A stretch of 43,199 nt of DNA from a virus, in IMG/VR virus record IMGVR_UViG_3300044835_000037, positions 1-43,199 of that record; one strand, 5' to 3'. Shown here piece after piece: positions 1 to 6,806 of the stretch. Numbering within the stretch: position 1 is the first letter of the stretch; every line of letters begins with the position of its first letter. The notes under the pieces are model-generated. The model was not told the DNA's origin, did not search any database, and saw only the letters and a list, made by a program, of their open reading frames with translations. Both the position numbers and the translations under genes were made by a program.

Positions 1-86
1 TGCGGATCTTTGCGTTTGCGATTAGGATTTTTCGCGAACGCGCCATTGCGCGCGAGCTCCGCCGTGGGCTTGCGAGGTCTTGCCAT
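1..86 (-). CDS. terS: Small terminase, N-terminal fragment (duplicate of terS by assembly overlap)
   Basis: The minus-strand ATG at 86-84 is the same start codon as 43158-43156. Only the first 28 codons lie here before the window edge. This is not a second gene: it is the start of the complete terS at 42739-43158, seen twice because the circle was cut inside it. Confidence 0.9.
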   Translation of the reverse strand, partial: MARPRKPTAELARNGAFAKNPNRKRKDP

Positions 87-127
87 GCCTAAAAACTGCC
101 TATTTTAGTTTTGTGGATGCGTGTATT
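1..127. repeat. Terminal direct repeat, left copy (circular-assembly overlap)
   Basis: Bases 1-127 are identical to 43073-43199. An exact repeat of 127 bases at both ends is what an assembler leaves when it closes a circular or circularly permuted molecule, so the true unit is about 43,072 bases. The repeat holds the start of the small terminase gene on the minus strand, so that gene appears once whole at the right end and once as a stub here. A real terminal redundancy is possible but less likely at this odd, k-mer-like length. Confidence 0.93.
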
Positions 128-142
128 GGCTGAAGACGTCGG

Positions 143-562
143 TCACTGGCCAAGAGCTCCAGGCTTTTGACACCCCCCGGGTTCGCGCTTTTCGCTCTGC
201 GCGAAGCCCTGCGTTCGCGCGGTGTGACGATCATGGCAACTCTTCGACATCGCACGCAGATTCGTCCACGACAGTCGCAAGTCCGGTCGCTCGCTGATTG
301 GGATGCGATGGTCAACCACCTGTGCTGCAGTCAACACGGTGCTGGCTCGGCAATCATCGCACTCACACAATGGATGTTCCGCAAGATACAGCCGACGCAG
401 TTGTTGCCATGTTTTATCGTAACCGCGACTCGCAGCCGTGCCGCGCAGCTGATCCGATTGCTTACGCACTGCCTTGGTATGCGTCGCGCAATACGCATCG
501 GTGCGATTGACCGCAATGCCACAGCCTGGATAGCGGCATGGCTTACGCGACGCAGTGGGCAT
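143..562 (-). CDS. HNH endonuclease next to the terminase genes
   Basis: A 139-residue protein. The N-terminal part has Cys and His residues typical of phage HNH proteins (CRYPGCG near the start, then a YCATH stretch). The core reads RGYDKTWQQLRRLYLAEHP, then a CEC pair, then VVDHRIP, an Asn in the SWTNL stretch, and CHDRHTAR, which gives the D-H ... N ... H pattern of the HNH fold. In HK97-type phages an HNH nuclease lies just before terS and helps the terminase cut concatemers at cos; gene order here is HNH, terS, terL, portal. That role is inferred from position. Its ATG overlaps the stop of the gene upstream (ATGA). Confidence 0.85.
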   Translation of the reverse strand: MPTASRKPCRYPGCGIAVNRTDAYCATHTKAVRKQSDQLRGTAASRGYDKTWQQLRRLYLAEHPLCECDDCRASTVLTAAQVVDHRIPISERPDLRLSWTNLRAMSKSCHDRHTARTQGFAQSEKREPGGCQKPGALGQ

Positions 563-840
563 CAGGAGTTCCAGCCACGTACTGGGAATACACGGTTGAT
601 AACTTCGCCATTGCTCAAGGTTGCCTGGCCACTGATCGGCACGGTCTGTCCATGCACGGCGCCACTCACCTTGACCTGCGATAGTGCGTTGACGGTGTCC
701 GTCGATTCACTGATCTTCGTCATGGGCGATGGCACCGCATGTGTGACAGCTGTCACAGTGATGCCAGGCGCCAACTCATTCGAGTAATTGAACGTGATGA
801 CGATCTGATCGGTAGAGTTTGCGAGAACGATATTCGTCAA
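562..840 (-). CDS. Small beta-rich virion protein, fibre-tail adaptor-like
   Basis: 92 residues with alternating hydrophobic and Ser/Thr-rich stretches that look like an all-beta immunoglobulin-like fold. The end of the chain (ATLSNGEVINRVFPVRGW) resembles small phage fibre-tail adaptor or neck-type domains, in which a final strand with a basic residue closes the sandwich. That match is by eye and is an inference. It lies between the repeat protein at 837-1868 and the HNH gene, overlaps both by a few bases and is part of the late leftward operon, so a virion or fibre-attachment role is likely. Confidence 0.5.
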   Translation of the reverse strand: MTNIVLANSTDQIVITFNYSNELAPGITVTAVTHAVPSPMTKISESTDTVNALSQVKVSGAVHGQTVPISGQATLSNGEVINRVFPVRGWNS

Positions 841-1868
841 GATACTGTCCTCGGCGCATAGACGATAAGAATTCGATCAGCGTTAGGCGTGACCGATCTA
901 TCCGCATTCGGCATTACGATGATTCGAGCGATAACCGTGGTCGGCGGCGGAATGAATCCCGCCACCGGTGCCGCGCGCTGCGAAACCCATGAGACGGACC
1001 AGGCGCTCGCCAGCTGCGCGGCCGTTGGGTGCGGTCCACCGGGTGGCGGATTCTGTACTGCTGGCGGCGAGAAATTCCAGCCTGCATTGTCAGTCTCACT
1101 CTGCGAGCTCCACGGCGTAACATCCCAAGACGCCCGAATCGCGATCTGATTGATGAGCGATCGCGGCGGCGGATTGTTGACCGTCGGCGCGACATATCCA
1201 ATCGCAGCGCCATCCGGTTCCGACTGCGCGGCCCAAGCCGGCTGCTGATCCCAGATCGATCGGATGATCGCCTGCGTGACGGTCGAATAACCGGGCGGAT
1301 TGTTGACAACCGGCGGCACGAACGCCACAGCGGCAGCGCCATCCGGTTCCGACTGCGCGCCCCAAGCAGCCTGAGCATCCCAGATCGCCCGAATGCTCGT
1401 CCGAACGACGATGGAGTATGGCGGTGGATTATCGCCTGAGCTCGGCTGAGCGGTCTGCGGCACCGTAATGACGGTGACCGAATAGTCGTTCCAGGCATCC
1501 GCAATGGTTCGCGCAATGGCGGCGGCGCTGCGCGGCGGCGGATTGCTGACTGCCGGCGCGACGTACGCGATTCCCGCGGCAAACGGCTCCGACTGGGCGC
1601 TCCAAGCCGGCTGCTGATCCCAGATCGCACGAATCGATAGCGCCAAGGTCCGCGATACCGGCGTCGGCGGACTCACCGCGGCCGCCGGGATCAGCGGCGC
1701 AATCTCGCGTGAGCCCTGGGCCGGTGCCGGCGGCGGCGTCCAGCTCAAGGTGGCCGCCACCATGAACGCGGCGATGGGGCGATACGGCGGTGGCGGCTGC
1801 CCTTGCGCCGCGATGGGCGCGTGGACTGCGGCCTGTACAACCTGCGGGGGGTTGAAATACAGGCCCAT
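837..1868 (-). CDS. Pro/Trp-rich repeat protein, probable tail-fibre or surface protein
   Basis: 343 residues. After a Pro-rich N-terminus (QGQPPPPYRP) the protein has four to five imperfect repeats of about 50 residues. Each contains an I-R-A/S-I-W-D motif, then an A-W-x-A-Q-S-E stretch, then a P-x-V-x-N-P-P motif; the best copies start near residues 80, 155 and 205, with decayed copies towards the C-terminus. DNA repeats are visible at 1225-1280, 1345-1400 and 1590-1640. No catalytic motif is seen. Neighbours are fibre-type genes under late control. Repeats of this kind suit an extended fibre or decoration protein and can change number by recombination. Function not recognised. Confidence 0.55.
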   Translation of the reverse strand: MGLYFNPPQVVQAAVHAPIAAQGQPPPPYRPIAAFMVAATLSWTPPPAPAQGSREIAPLIPAAAVSPPTPVSRTLALSIRAIWDQQPAWSAQSEPFAAGIAYVAPAVSNPPPRSAAAIARTIADAWNDYSVTVITVPQTAQPSSGDNPPPYSIVVRTSIRAIWDAQAAWGAQSEPDGAAAVAFVPPVVNNPPGYSTVTQAIIRSIWDQQPAWAAQSEPDGAAIGYVAPTVNNPPPRSLINQIAIRASWDVTPWSSQSETDNAGWNFSPPAVQNPPPGGPHPTAAQLASAWSVSWVSQRAAPVAGFIPPPTTVIARIIVMPNADRSVTPNADRILIVYAPRTVS

Positions 1869-1884
1869 GATTACCCCTAGAGTC

Positions 1885-1906
1885 GGGGCAGCACGATTGC
1901 TGCCCC
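1885..1906 (-). other. Perfect 9-bp hairpin between two late genes
   Basis: GGGGCAGCA and TGCTGCCCC are perfect complements with a 4-base loop (CGAT). The hairpin lies between the stop of the gene at 1917-2402 and the start of 837-1868. No run of U follows on the minus-strand transcript, so it is not a standard intrinsic terminator. It may set mRNA stability or transcript ratio in the late operon. Confidence 0.5.
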
Positions 1907-1916
1907 TCGGCGGCTA

Positions 1917-2402
1917 TTACAGTTCGCGATAGCCCAGGCCCGCATTCCAGCTCGTCAACGTGGTCGGTGCCGCCGGGAAGTGCAGACCCAAGCCGGCTGC
2001 GCCGGATGCATTCATGATGATGGTTTCGGTCGGAGTGGGTACCCACAGCCAGCCATTCAACACGTTGAATGCGTCCGGATAGAGGACAGTCTTCGCGCCG
2101 GCGCCTTCGGCCGATGCGTTGACGCCCGCGGTGCCCGCCGCGCCCGCCGTGCCACCGGTGATGAGGGACGCGGGATCGCTGAGCTTGTTCTTCGTCGGCG
2201 TCGCGCTCACGAGCGTCGGAAACGCCGTGACCTGGCTCGACAACTGCACGCGCTGCTGCGCGCTCGTGGCATTTGCCGCTTGCGACGCCCAGGCGCGTGT
2301 GAACTCCAGCGATGCACTCACGCCCGGATTGACGAAGGCCAGGGTGACCGCCTGGTTGGCCAGGGTCACCGCCGCAGCTGAAACTAAATATTCACGTGAC
2401 AT
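1917..2402 (-). CDS. Probable minor virion protein of the late operon
   Basis: 161 residues. The N-terminus (MSREYLVSAAAVTLANQAVTL) is strand-rich; a Gly/Ala-rich stretch near residues 84-100 is followed by FNVLNGWLWVPTPTETIIM, a segment I associate with small virion-type proteins found among phage structural genes. There is no enzyme motif or signal peptide. The Gly/Ala-rich middle suggests a flexible linker between two beta domains. A decoration or fibre-associated role is inferred from context; the exact family is not recognised. Confidence 0.5.
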   Translation of the reverse strand: MSREYLVSAAAVTLANQAVTLAFVNPGVSASLEFTRAWASQAANATSAQQRVQLSSQVTAFPTLVSATPTKNKLSDPASLITGGTAGAAGTAGVNASAEGAGAKTVLYPDAFNVLNGWLWVPTPTETIIMNASGAAGLGLHFPAAPTTLTSWNAGLGYREL

Positions 2403-2414
2403 TGAGCATGCTCC

Positions 2415-2699
2415 TTAGAGAAAGTTTTGGCCGTTCCAGCGTTTCCAGCCGTCGCGGGTAAAGATCCGAACCTTGCCGCCTCGTCGCTCGATCCGGCTGG
2501 CGTATTCGCCGGTCTTTGCCCCATCGCGTAGGACATCGAACTCGTACTCGCCACGCGGACCGGGCCGCATGTCGAACCCAATCGTCCAGACCGATCCGCG
2601 TTCATCGATGATGACCAGCGCCGGCGGTACCGACACATACGCTTCGGTGAGGTGCGTTTGCTCGCCCTGCAGGCGCATGTAGCTGTGCTGATTCGTCAC
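2415..2699 (-). CDS. Small hypothetical late protein
   Basis: 94 residues, mixed strand and helix, with a DERGSVWTIGFD stretch and a basic, aromatic C-terminus (FTRDGWKRWNGQNFL) that looks like a short beta hairpin. No known family is recognised. It sits between two fibre-type genes; its start overlaps the stop of the 2696-3430 gene, so the two are probably translated together. Its size and place suggest a small adaptor or chaperone for the neighbouring surface protein, but this is a guess from position. Confidence 0.45.
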   Translation of the reverse strand: MTNQHSYMRLQGEQTHLTEAYVSVPPALVIIDERGSVWTIGFDMRPGPRGEYEFDVLRDGAKTGEYASRIERRGGKVRIFTRDGWKRWNGQNFL

Positions 2700-3430
2700 T
2701 GCGCCATCGTCGGTTGAAAGGCGTACGGCATGTACGGAACTTGCGCCGGAGCAGCAGCGCCGGCCGCCAGCGCCAGCGCAAAGGTTCCATAGCCCAAATT
2801 GGTCGCGCCTGCGACCGTGATCACTCCGCCATTCGTTCCGGAGGAACCCGCGCTCGCGTTCAACTTGTCGCTCGCCGTGATGACCGGCGAGAACTGAGCG
2901 GCGCCAAAGACGGAGTTGCCATTGCCATAACCCGCCGGCGGCGCATATCCTGGCGCGTTCGTGCCGTCGTAATACTGATTGCCCATCTGCAACACGATGT
3001 CATCGCCCGCCGCCGCGGTGAGGGCCGTGAATGCATAGGTCTCCGGCGAGGTGCCCGAAAAGGTGGTCGAGCTCGCCTGCGTCGCCGTAAACGGCGCAAC
3101 GGTGTTTCGCCCCGAATACACCCGGCAGTGCACAGTCTGGAAATCGTTGATGCTCGAGGTCACCGTATAGCTCGACGGCTCCGAGCCACCCGCGACCTTA
3201 TAGGCGATGCCCTGCGTGCCGACGCCGCTCACCGCCTGGTTCGCCAATCCGGAGATCGGAGCGAATCCGCTGGGATAGGTGAAGGTGGCCGTGGTGCCGC
3301 CGCCGCCGCCCACCATCAGGAGCACGATGTCTCCGGCCTGCGGGCCGGTGCCGCCAATCCCGGAGACCGTGACCGTCACGGTCGTGCTCGCCGACGTGTT
3401 GCCCTGACTTGCTACGCCGCGAAGTGCCAT
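2696..3430 (-). CDS. Probable tail-fibre or receptor-binding surface protein
   Basis: 244 residues, rich in Gly, Ala, Thr and Ser with regular alternation, as in jelly-roll or lectin-like beta sandwiches. Features include GDIVLLMVGGGGG near residue 35, TYPSGFAPI near 52, AGDDIVLQMG near 143 and APPAGYGNGNS near 165. Proteins of this build occur in phage tail and fibre clusters, often as surface-exposed domains. There is no signal peptide or catalytic motif. It lies directly downstream of the larger carbohydrate-binding-type protein at 3435-4670, so the two are likely part of one host-recognition set. Confidence 0.55.
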   Translation of the reverse strand: MALRGVASQGNTSASTTVTVTVSGIGGTGPQAGDIVLLMVGGGGGTTATFTYPSGFAPISGLANQAVSGVGTQGIAYKVAGGSEPSSYTVTSSINDFQTVHCRVYSGRNTVAPFTATQASSTTFSGTSPETYAFTALTAAAGDDIVLQMGNQYYDGTNAPGYAPPAGYGNGNSVFGAAQFSPVITASDKLNASAGSSGTNGGVITVAGATNLGYGTFALALAAGAAAPAQVPYMPYAFQPTMAQ

Positions 3431-3434
3431 TCTT

Positions 3435-4670
3435 TCACCAGGCCGATGTGAAGGCCGGCGCCGACAGATAAAAATCGTTCGTCGTATTGCTCGAGGTCTC
3501 GGTGATCCGAAATCCTCCGATAGTCCCCGGCAGCGAGCCGAAGGCCGTCAAGAGCGCATCGTAGACGGTCCAATTCGTCGGGACGCCGGACTGCAGTCCC
3601 CGGTCGTAGAGCGTATAGGGCGCCATCGCGACGAGATTCCCGACGGGTGTGTTGCTGGTATCGAGAAATTGCACCGAATAGCCGTACCCTGATTTGGTCG
3701 AGTACTGCGCGAAAGTGAAGTGCGCCAGGCCCGCGAGCGAGAAGTTGGCAAACCTGAATTCAACGATCGGATGCGACGCCGTCGCGTTGACATGCATGCA
3801 CAGCGCCGAGGCGACCGGGCTCAACGCCGGCGCCTGGTTCAGCGCATAGAACGCCGGGCCCAGCGTGTTCGGCGCGAACGACGTATCGAGCGTGCAACCG
3901 GTGAGGGTGGCACTCCACCCGGCGACCAGCGCATTGTGGTTGTAGACGAACTTCGTCGTGCCGCCAATGAACTTGACGTCATCGATCTTCGTCGGCCCGG
4001 CCGTGCTCTGATTGATGGCCCACTTGTAGTACGCGTCAGATCCCAAGGCGCCCAAGTGCGAGAGTGGATAGCGTCGGCCGGTGTTCCAGACGTTTGCGGT
4101 GAGCGCTCCCGTCACGCTCATGTCGTCGATCGCGGCGCACGTGCCGATGTCATCGCCGCCCGAACGCGAGTAATGAAAATACAGCGCATTGGTGGTCGCG
4201 GACGGCGGCTTGATCGCCAATTCGATCGCAACGCAGCCGGAGATGTCGAGGCCGAAGGGCGACGCATCATAAGTCGTGCCCTGCTGAAGGCCTGAGAACT
4301 GGCCGCCGACCGCCCAGGAATACGTATGCCCCGCCTGCGGCCCGTAGGGATCATTGAGATTATCGACCGCTCCGCCCGGGCTCGCACCGTTCGTCGTGAG
4401 CGACCAGAAGGTCGCGTTCGGCGGCTCCTGATTGGTGTTCGACGCGATGCACATGAAATTGTGCCCGGCGGCCGTGTCGTGCACGTAGTCGCCGGCGCTG
4501 TACGCCGTGACCGAACTCCATTCGGTGCAGGCTCCGAACGAGTAGTCGTGATCCTTGTGAAAGACGGGATTTAAGACCCCATCCGAATACATCAGGATGT
4601 CGCCAGTCCCCCCCTGGACGGCCGCGGCGGAGGCCGTTGCCGGCCGACTGGGCCGGAAAATGACGGTCAC
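3435..4670 (-). CDS. Probable receptor-binding tail protein with a carbohydrate-binding-type module
   Basis: 411 residues. Residues about 51-91 run from WSSVTAYSAGDYV to NATFWSL, the spacing of Trp, Gly-x-x-Val and a closing Trp-Ser-Leu seen in CBM5/12-like chitin-binding-type modules of phage fibres. The rest is long, beta-rich and Gly/Ser/Thr-rich, probably a sugar-binding or trimeric fibre region. The start is GTG at 4670, because an in-frame TAG lies three codons upstream. This is the first gene after the late promoter/terminator region, so it would be the first product under Q-like control. The receptor is unknown. Confidence 0.6.
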   Translation of the reverse strand: MTVIFRPSRPATASAAAVQGGTGDILMYSDGVLNPVFHKDHDYSFGACTEWSSVTAYSAGDYVHDTAAGHNFMCIASNTNQEPPNATFWSLTTNGASPGGAVDNLNDPYGPQAGHTYSWAVGGQFSGLQQGTTYDASPFGLDISGCVAIELAIKPPSATTNALYFHYSRSGGDDIGTCAAIDDMSVTGALTANVWNTGRRYPLSHLGALGSDAYYKWAINQSTAGPTKIDDVKFIGGTTKFVYNHNALVAGWSATLTGCTLDTSFAPNTLGPAFYALNQAPALSPVASALCMHVNATASHPIVEFRFANFSLAGLAHFTFAQYSTKSGYGYSVQFLDTSNTPVGNLVAMAPYTLYDRGLQSGVPTNWTVYDALLTAFGSLPGTIGGFRITETSSNTTNDFYLSAPAFTSAW

Positions 4671-4724
4671 CGCGCGCTACCCGCTGCCGATGGTGGGCTC
4701 ATGCGGGGTATACCTCAGAAATGC

Positions 4725-4750
4725 GAAAACCCGCTCGTGGCGGGTCTTTT
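4725..4750 (-). terminator. Intrinsic terminator at the head of the late operon (tR'-like)
   Basis: The stem ACCCGC/GCGGGT (4729-4734 and 4740-4745) with loop TCGTG has A-rich sequence on one side and T-rich sequence on the other, so it could act in both directions. On the minus strand the stem is followed by TTTTCGC. It lies between the Q-like gene and the first late gene, about 30 nt after the possible late start point. This is the arrangement of the lambda late terminator that Q overrides. Confidence 0.65.
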
Positions 4751-4779
4751 CGGGCCGATGTAAGACAAGGTTGACACCG

Positions 4780-4808
4780 GATATATACTTTTGGTGCGCA
4801 CTACGCAA
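4780..4808 (-). promoter_or_regulatory. Possible late promoter (PR'-like), minus strand
   Basis: On the minus strand, TTGCGT (4808-4803) and TATATC (4785-4780) are 17 bases apart. The -35 lies in the last codons of the Q-like gene. Matches to the sigma-70 consensus are only fair, as is common for activator- or antiterminator-dependent late promoters. Transcription from here would meet the hairpin at 4745-4729 within a few tens of bases. Position relative to the Q-like gene is the main support. Confidence 0.4.
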
Positions 4809-5265
4809 TCCCCTTGTGCCGGCCGCGCATGGCTTTTTTGACGTTGTTCACATTCACGTTCACCTTCAGGCGCTCGATAAACTCGGTCAGCAAGGTATGC
4901 AGTGACCACTGCGCCGCGTGCAACCGTTGCCGGTAGGCGAGGTAGGCCAGCCCAATTTCTTGGGCTTTCGAGCGGGACGGTCCGCCTTCCATGTACTCGA
5001 TAAAGACGATCTGATTCAGCCGTTGCGGCAGGAGCGCGATCTTCTGGTCGATCAACACGAAGTTGTCATCGTAGAGCTCAATCACCCATTCGCCGCTGCC
5101 GATGATCATCTCGATTTGCCACAGTTCGCCGGCGGCCGTCGGCCGCTGATCGATCCCGGTGTTGTGCGCCCATTTTGCCCAGCCCTCGAGCAGCTGATCG
5201 ATGAACTTCGTCTCGCCGGCGTCCTGGGTGTCTGTCGGCTGGAGGTAGTCGCGCGTGATGGCCAT
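4801..5265 (-). CDS. Q-like late antitermination protein (probable)
   Basis: About 154 residues, ATG at 5265 (a GTG codon lies just before it). The N-terminal part has W-A-K-W-A, as in Phage_antitermQ-type proteins (W-G-x-W). The second half has a helix-turn-helix look: IVFIEYMEGGPSRSKAQEIG, then LAYLAYRQRLHAAQWSLHTLL. Short antiterminators of lambdoid phages have this Y-x-x-G ... A ... L-x-x-A-x-x-x-L pattern. It is the last gene before the promoter/terminator pair that precedes the fibre and head genes, which is where lambda Q lies. It would let RNA polymerase read through the terminator into about 23 kb of late genes. A RinA/ArpU-type late activator is the main alternative. Confidence 0.6.
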   Translation of the reverse strand: MAITRDYLQPTDTQDAGETKFIDQLLEGWAKWAHNTGIDQRPTAAGELWQIEMIIGSGEWVIELYDDNFVLIDQKIALLPQRLNQIVFIEYMEGGPSRSKAQEIGLAYLAYRQRLHAAQWSLHTLLTEFIERLKVNVNVNNVKKAMRGRHKGIA

Positions 5266-5270
5266 CACGG

Positions 5271-5507
5271 TTAGTTCGATCTCGTCTCAAGCTTGCCGCA
5301 ATAATCGCCCGCCAACATGATCGGCCAGAGGGATTGCTGCAGCACTGCGAAGCCGCCCGTCCCGTCTGGAATGTACTGATACGACAAGGTCGGCGGATTG
5401 AAGCGGCAGATCTGCGTGATATTCCCGCCTGCCGACGGCACGACGCGATCGCTGTGAATGCAATCGGAGCAGCTGCGCTTGGTTTCAAATGTCGATTTTT
5501 CCATCAT
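5271..5507 (-). CDS. Small Cys-rich protein before the Q-like gene
   Basis: 78 residues from ATG 5507, chosen because an AGGAGG ribosome-binding site lies 6 bases upstream; an earlier in-frame start would put that site inside the gene. It contains CSDCIHS near the N-terminus, a single Cys in the ICRFNPP stretch and a Cys near the end (GDYCGKLE), a plausible four-Cys zinc site. The order C-x2-C ... C-R-F-N-P-P ... Y-C-G resembles small phage proteins of unknown function. It is co-transcribed with the replication and Q-like genes. Confidence 0.6.
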   Translation of the reverse strand: MMEKSTFETKRSCSDCIHSDRVVPSAGGNITQICRFNPPTLSYQYIPDGTGGFAVLQQSLWPIMLAGDYCGKLETRSN

Positions 5508-5596
5508 CAGCATCCTCCTACCCGATGTCTCCGAACTCTCACAACTGGTCAAGAAACGTACAGCCGGTATAATTGGCGGGCATAGACGGCACGCCC

Positions 5597-5830
5597 CTAG
5601 TCGCCACTACCGTCTACTGCCGCGGCCGGTCCGGCCCCCGAGTCCGCGGCGTTTTTCCTCGCATAATCCACCTCGCAAAACTGTTTCGCCTTCTCGAGCG
5701 TCTGGATCTCACGTCCGAGCACGCCATAGCGATCCTTCGTACGGATCCACACATCGTAGCCACGGACATTGCTGACGATCTGATAGGGATTCGACAGGTA
5801 GCGATTGCCTTGCTGGATCCAGGACCTCAT
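5597..5830 (-). CDS. Small hypothetical protein of the replication operon
   Basis: 77 residues from ATG 5830, which overlaps the stop of the DUF1376 gene (ATGA), so translation is coupled. The chain has a RGYDVWIRTKDRYGVLG stretch followed by a helix with TLEKAKQFCEVDYARK and an Ala/Gly-rich tail. It may be a small partner of the replication protein. No family is recognised. Confidence 0.55.
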   Translation of the reverse strand: MRSWIQQGNRYLSNPYQIVSNVRGYDVWIRTKDRYGVLGREIQTLEKAKQFCEVDYARKNAADSGAGPAAAVDGSGD

Positions 5831-6507
5831 GACGCCGCCCGGTAGGCTTCGCAAAATGCATTTCGCAGTCGTGGCTCTTCGCGATCGGAGCGCTGCTGAA
5901 TCCTCGGCCATCCACCGATCGCGTTGATCGCTGCCTGAATGCGGGGATCTCGCTTCTGGCCTCCGGAGTTCACGAGCTCATGCCAGATCAGGACCGCTTC
6001 GTCCTGCTCCCGTCTATGTTCCGAACGTCGTTGACGAACAGCCCCCTTTTCTAAAGGGGGTTTGGGGGATTTAGATATAGGAGATGGAGATGGAGATGGA
6101 GGCGAGGCGATATCGTCACGCACATTGCTCGCAGGCTGCGAGACTTCTGCGACACGCTTAGCGTGTCGCTCAGCGTAGCGCTTAGCGTTGGTCGCGGCGG
6201 CTCCAGCGGCCTTTTTCTGCCGCATGGAAAGCGCTTTTTCCCTATGCTGTTCAAGGCGTTGGTTGTAAATGAACTCCCCAGCATGCATGAACTTGATGGC
6301 GATCGAGGGCCAGATGGCATCGAACTCCTCCTGTGTGATTCCAAGGAGGCGCGCGAGTACATCGGGCGCTCGCGGCAGGCGTCCCATCTCCCATTGGAAG
6401 TCCAATAGCTCACGGTATGCGCCTCGCTCAGCGATACGCAGAGCGCGAGTTGACGCAATGAAGTCACGCGGGAACCAGGGCATCATGGCGAGAGAACCGC
6501 CACTCAT
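5827..6507 (-). CDS. DUF1376 phage replication-initiation-type protein
   Basis: 226 residues. The N-terminal domain contains MPWFPRDFIASTRAL, then ERGAYRELLDFQW, then RLPRAPDVLARLLGI and EEFDAIWPSI, a clear DUF1376 pattern. Such proteins take the place of lambda O-type initiators in many prophages (YdaU class). A basic coiled segment follows (RQKKAAGAAATNAKRYAER), then a Pro/Ser-rich linker near residues 135-152, and a C-terminal helical region. The linker is encoded by the repeat patch at 6042-6098, which may be the origin, as in lambda O. It lies in the leftward early operon behind the Cro-like gene. In-frame ATGs at 6486 and 6483 are alternative starts. Confidence 0.75.
   Translation of the reverse strand: MSGGSLAMMPWFPRDFIASTRALRIAERGAYRELLDFQWEMGRLPRAPDVLARLLGITQEEFDAIWPSIAIKFMHAGEFIYNQRLEQHREKALSMRQKKAAGAAATNAKRYAERHAKRVAEVSQPASNVRDDIASPPSPSPSPISKSPKPPLEKGAVRQRRSEHRREQDEAVLIWHELVNSGGQKRDPRIQAAINAIGGWPRIQQRSDREEPRLRNAFCEAYRAAS
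6042..6098. other. Repeat and inverted-repeat patch inside the replication gene, possible origin
   Basis: A perfect 8-bp inverted repeat (CCCCCTTT at 6042-6049 and AAAGGGGG at 6053-6060) is followed by a second G-rich run, an AT-rich stretch at about 6069-6079 and three tandem GAGATG hexamers at 6081-6098. In lambdoid phages the origin lies inside the initiator gene and is made of short repeats next to an AT-rich stretch. The repeats also encode a Pro/Ser linker, so simple coding slippage is the rival explanation. Confidence 0.35.
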
Positions 6508-6722
6508 CGGCGGCGTCCCTGAGTGTCCCCACTGATGGCCTCAGCCGGGGCCAGCGTCGCCAGTAGCCTAGCGGCACGAATCTTTGCAACAGCGATCTCG
6601 TGCATCGCATCCCGGAGAATTTCTTGTTTCGTGCGTCCAGTGGTCAGCGACTCGGATTCGAGCCAGGCGATCGTTTCGGCCGTGATCTTGAGCCGCTTCA
6701 GATCCTTGAGGTCGAGGCTCAT
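6504..6722 (-). CDS. Small helical, possibly DNA-binding, early protein
   Basis: 72 residues: LKDLKRLKITAETIAWLES, then GRTKQEILRDAMHEIAVAKI, then a helix rich in Ala and Leu. The early strand-like stretch followed by two helices resembles ribbon-helix-helix regulators, but no family is certain. Its stop overlaps the start of the DUF1376 gene. In lambda the matching position (after cro) is held by cII; nothing in the sequence shows that this is a CII protein. Confidence 0.55.
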   Translation of the reverse strand: MSLDLKDLKRLKITAETIAWLESESLTTGRTKQEILRDAMHEIAVAKIRAARLLATLAPAEAISGDTQGRRR

Positions 6723-6784
6723 TCTGTCAACGCCTTGCGTGAATATGTCTTCTGGAAAAGCCGAAGGTATTCCCGGATCGTCAC
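6719..6784 (-). CDS. Possible 21-residue peptide between the Cro-like and helical genes
   Basis: A GTG at 6784 opens a frame whose product ends REYLRLFQKTYSRKALTE; its TGA overlaps the next ATG (ATGA at 6722-6719). It fills the 84-base gap after the Cro-like gene. The ribosome-binding site is weak. The coupling suggests it is translated, but it may be only the tail of a decayed gene. Confidence 0.3.
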   Translation of the reverse strand: MTIREYLRLFQKTYSRKALTE

Positions 6785-6806
6785 GATGAGGCTGCCCGAA
6801 ATGCGA

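Noticed and set aside
837-1868. CRISPR-like or tandem regulatory repeats in the repeat protein region
   Set aside because: The repeats are in frame, imperfect, about 150 bases long and coding; there are no short spacers of constant size, and no CRISPR array is seen anywhere in the window.
4771-4789. TTGACA followed by TATACT on the plus strand near 4.78 kb
   Set aside because: The two boxes are only 7 bases apart, so they cannot form one sigma-70 promoter, and a plus-strand transcript here would be antisense to the Q-like gene.
5568-5573. A perfect TATAAT on the plus strand
   Set aside because: No -35 box at a proper distance and no plus-strand gene follows.
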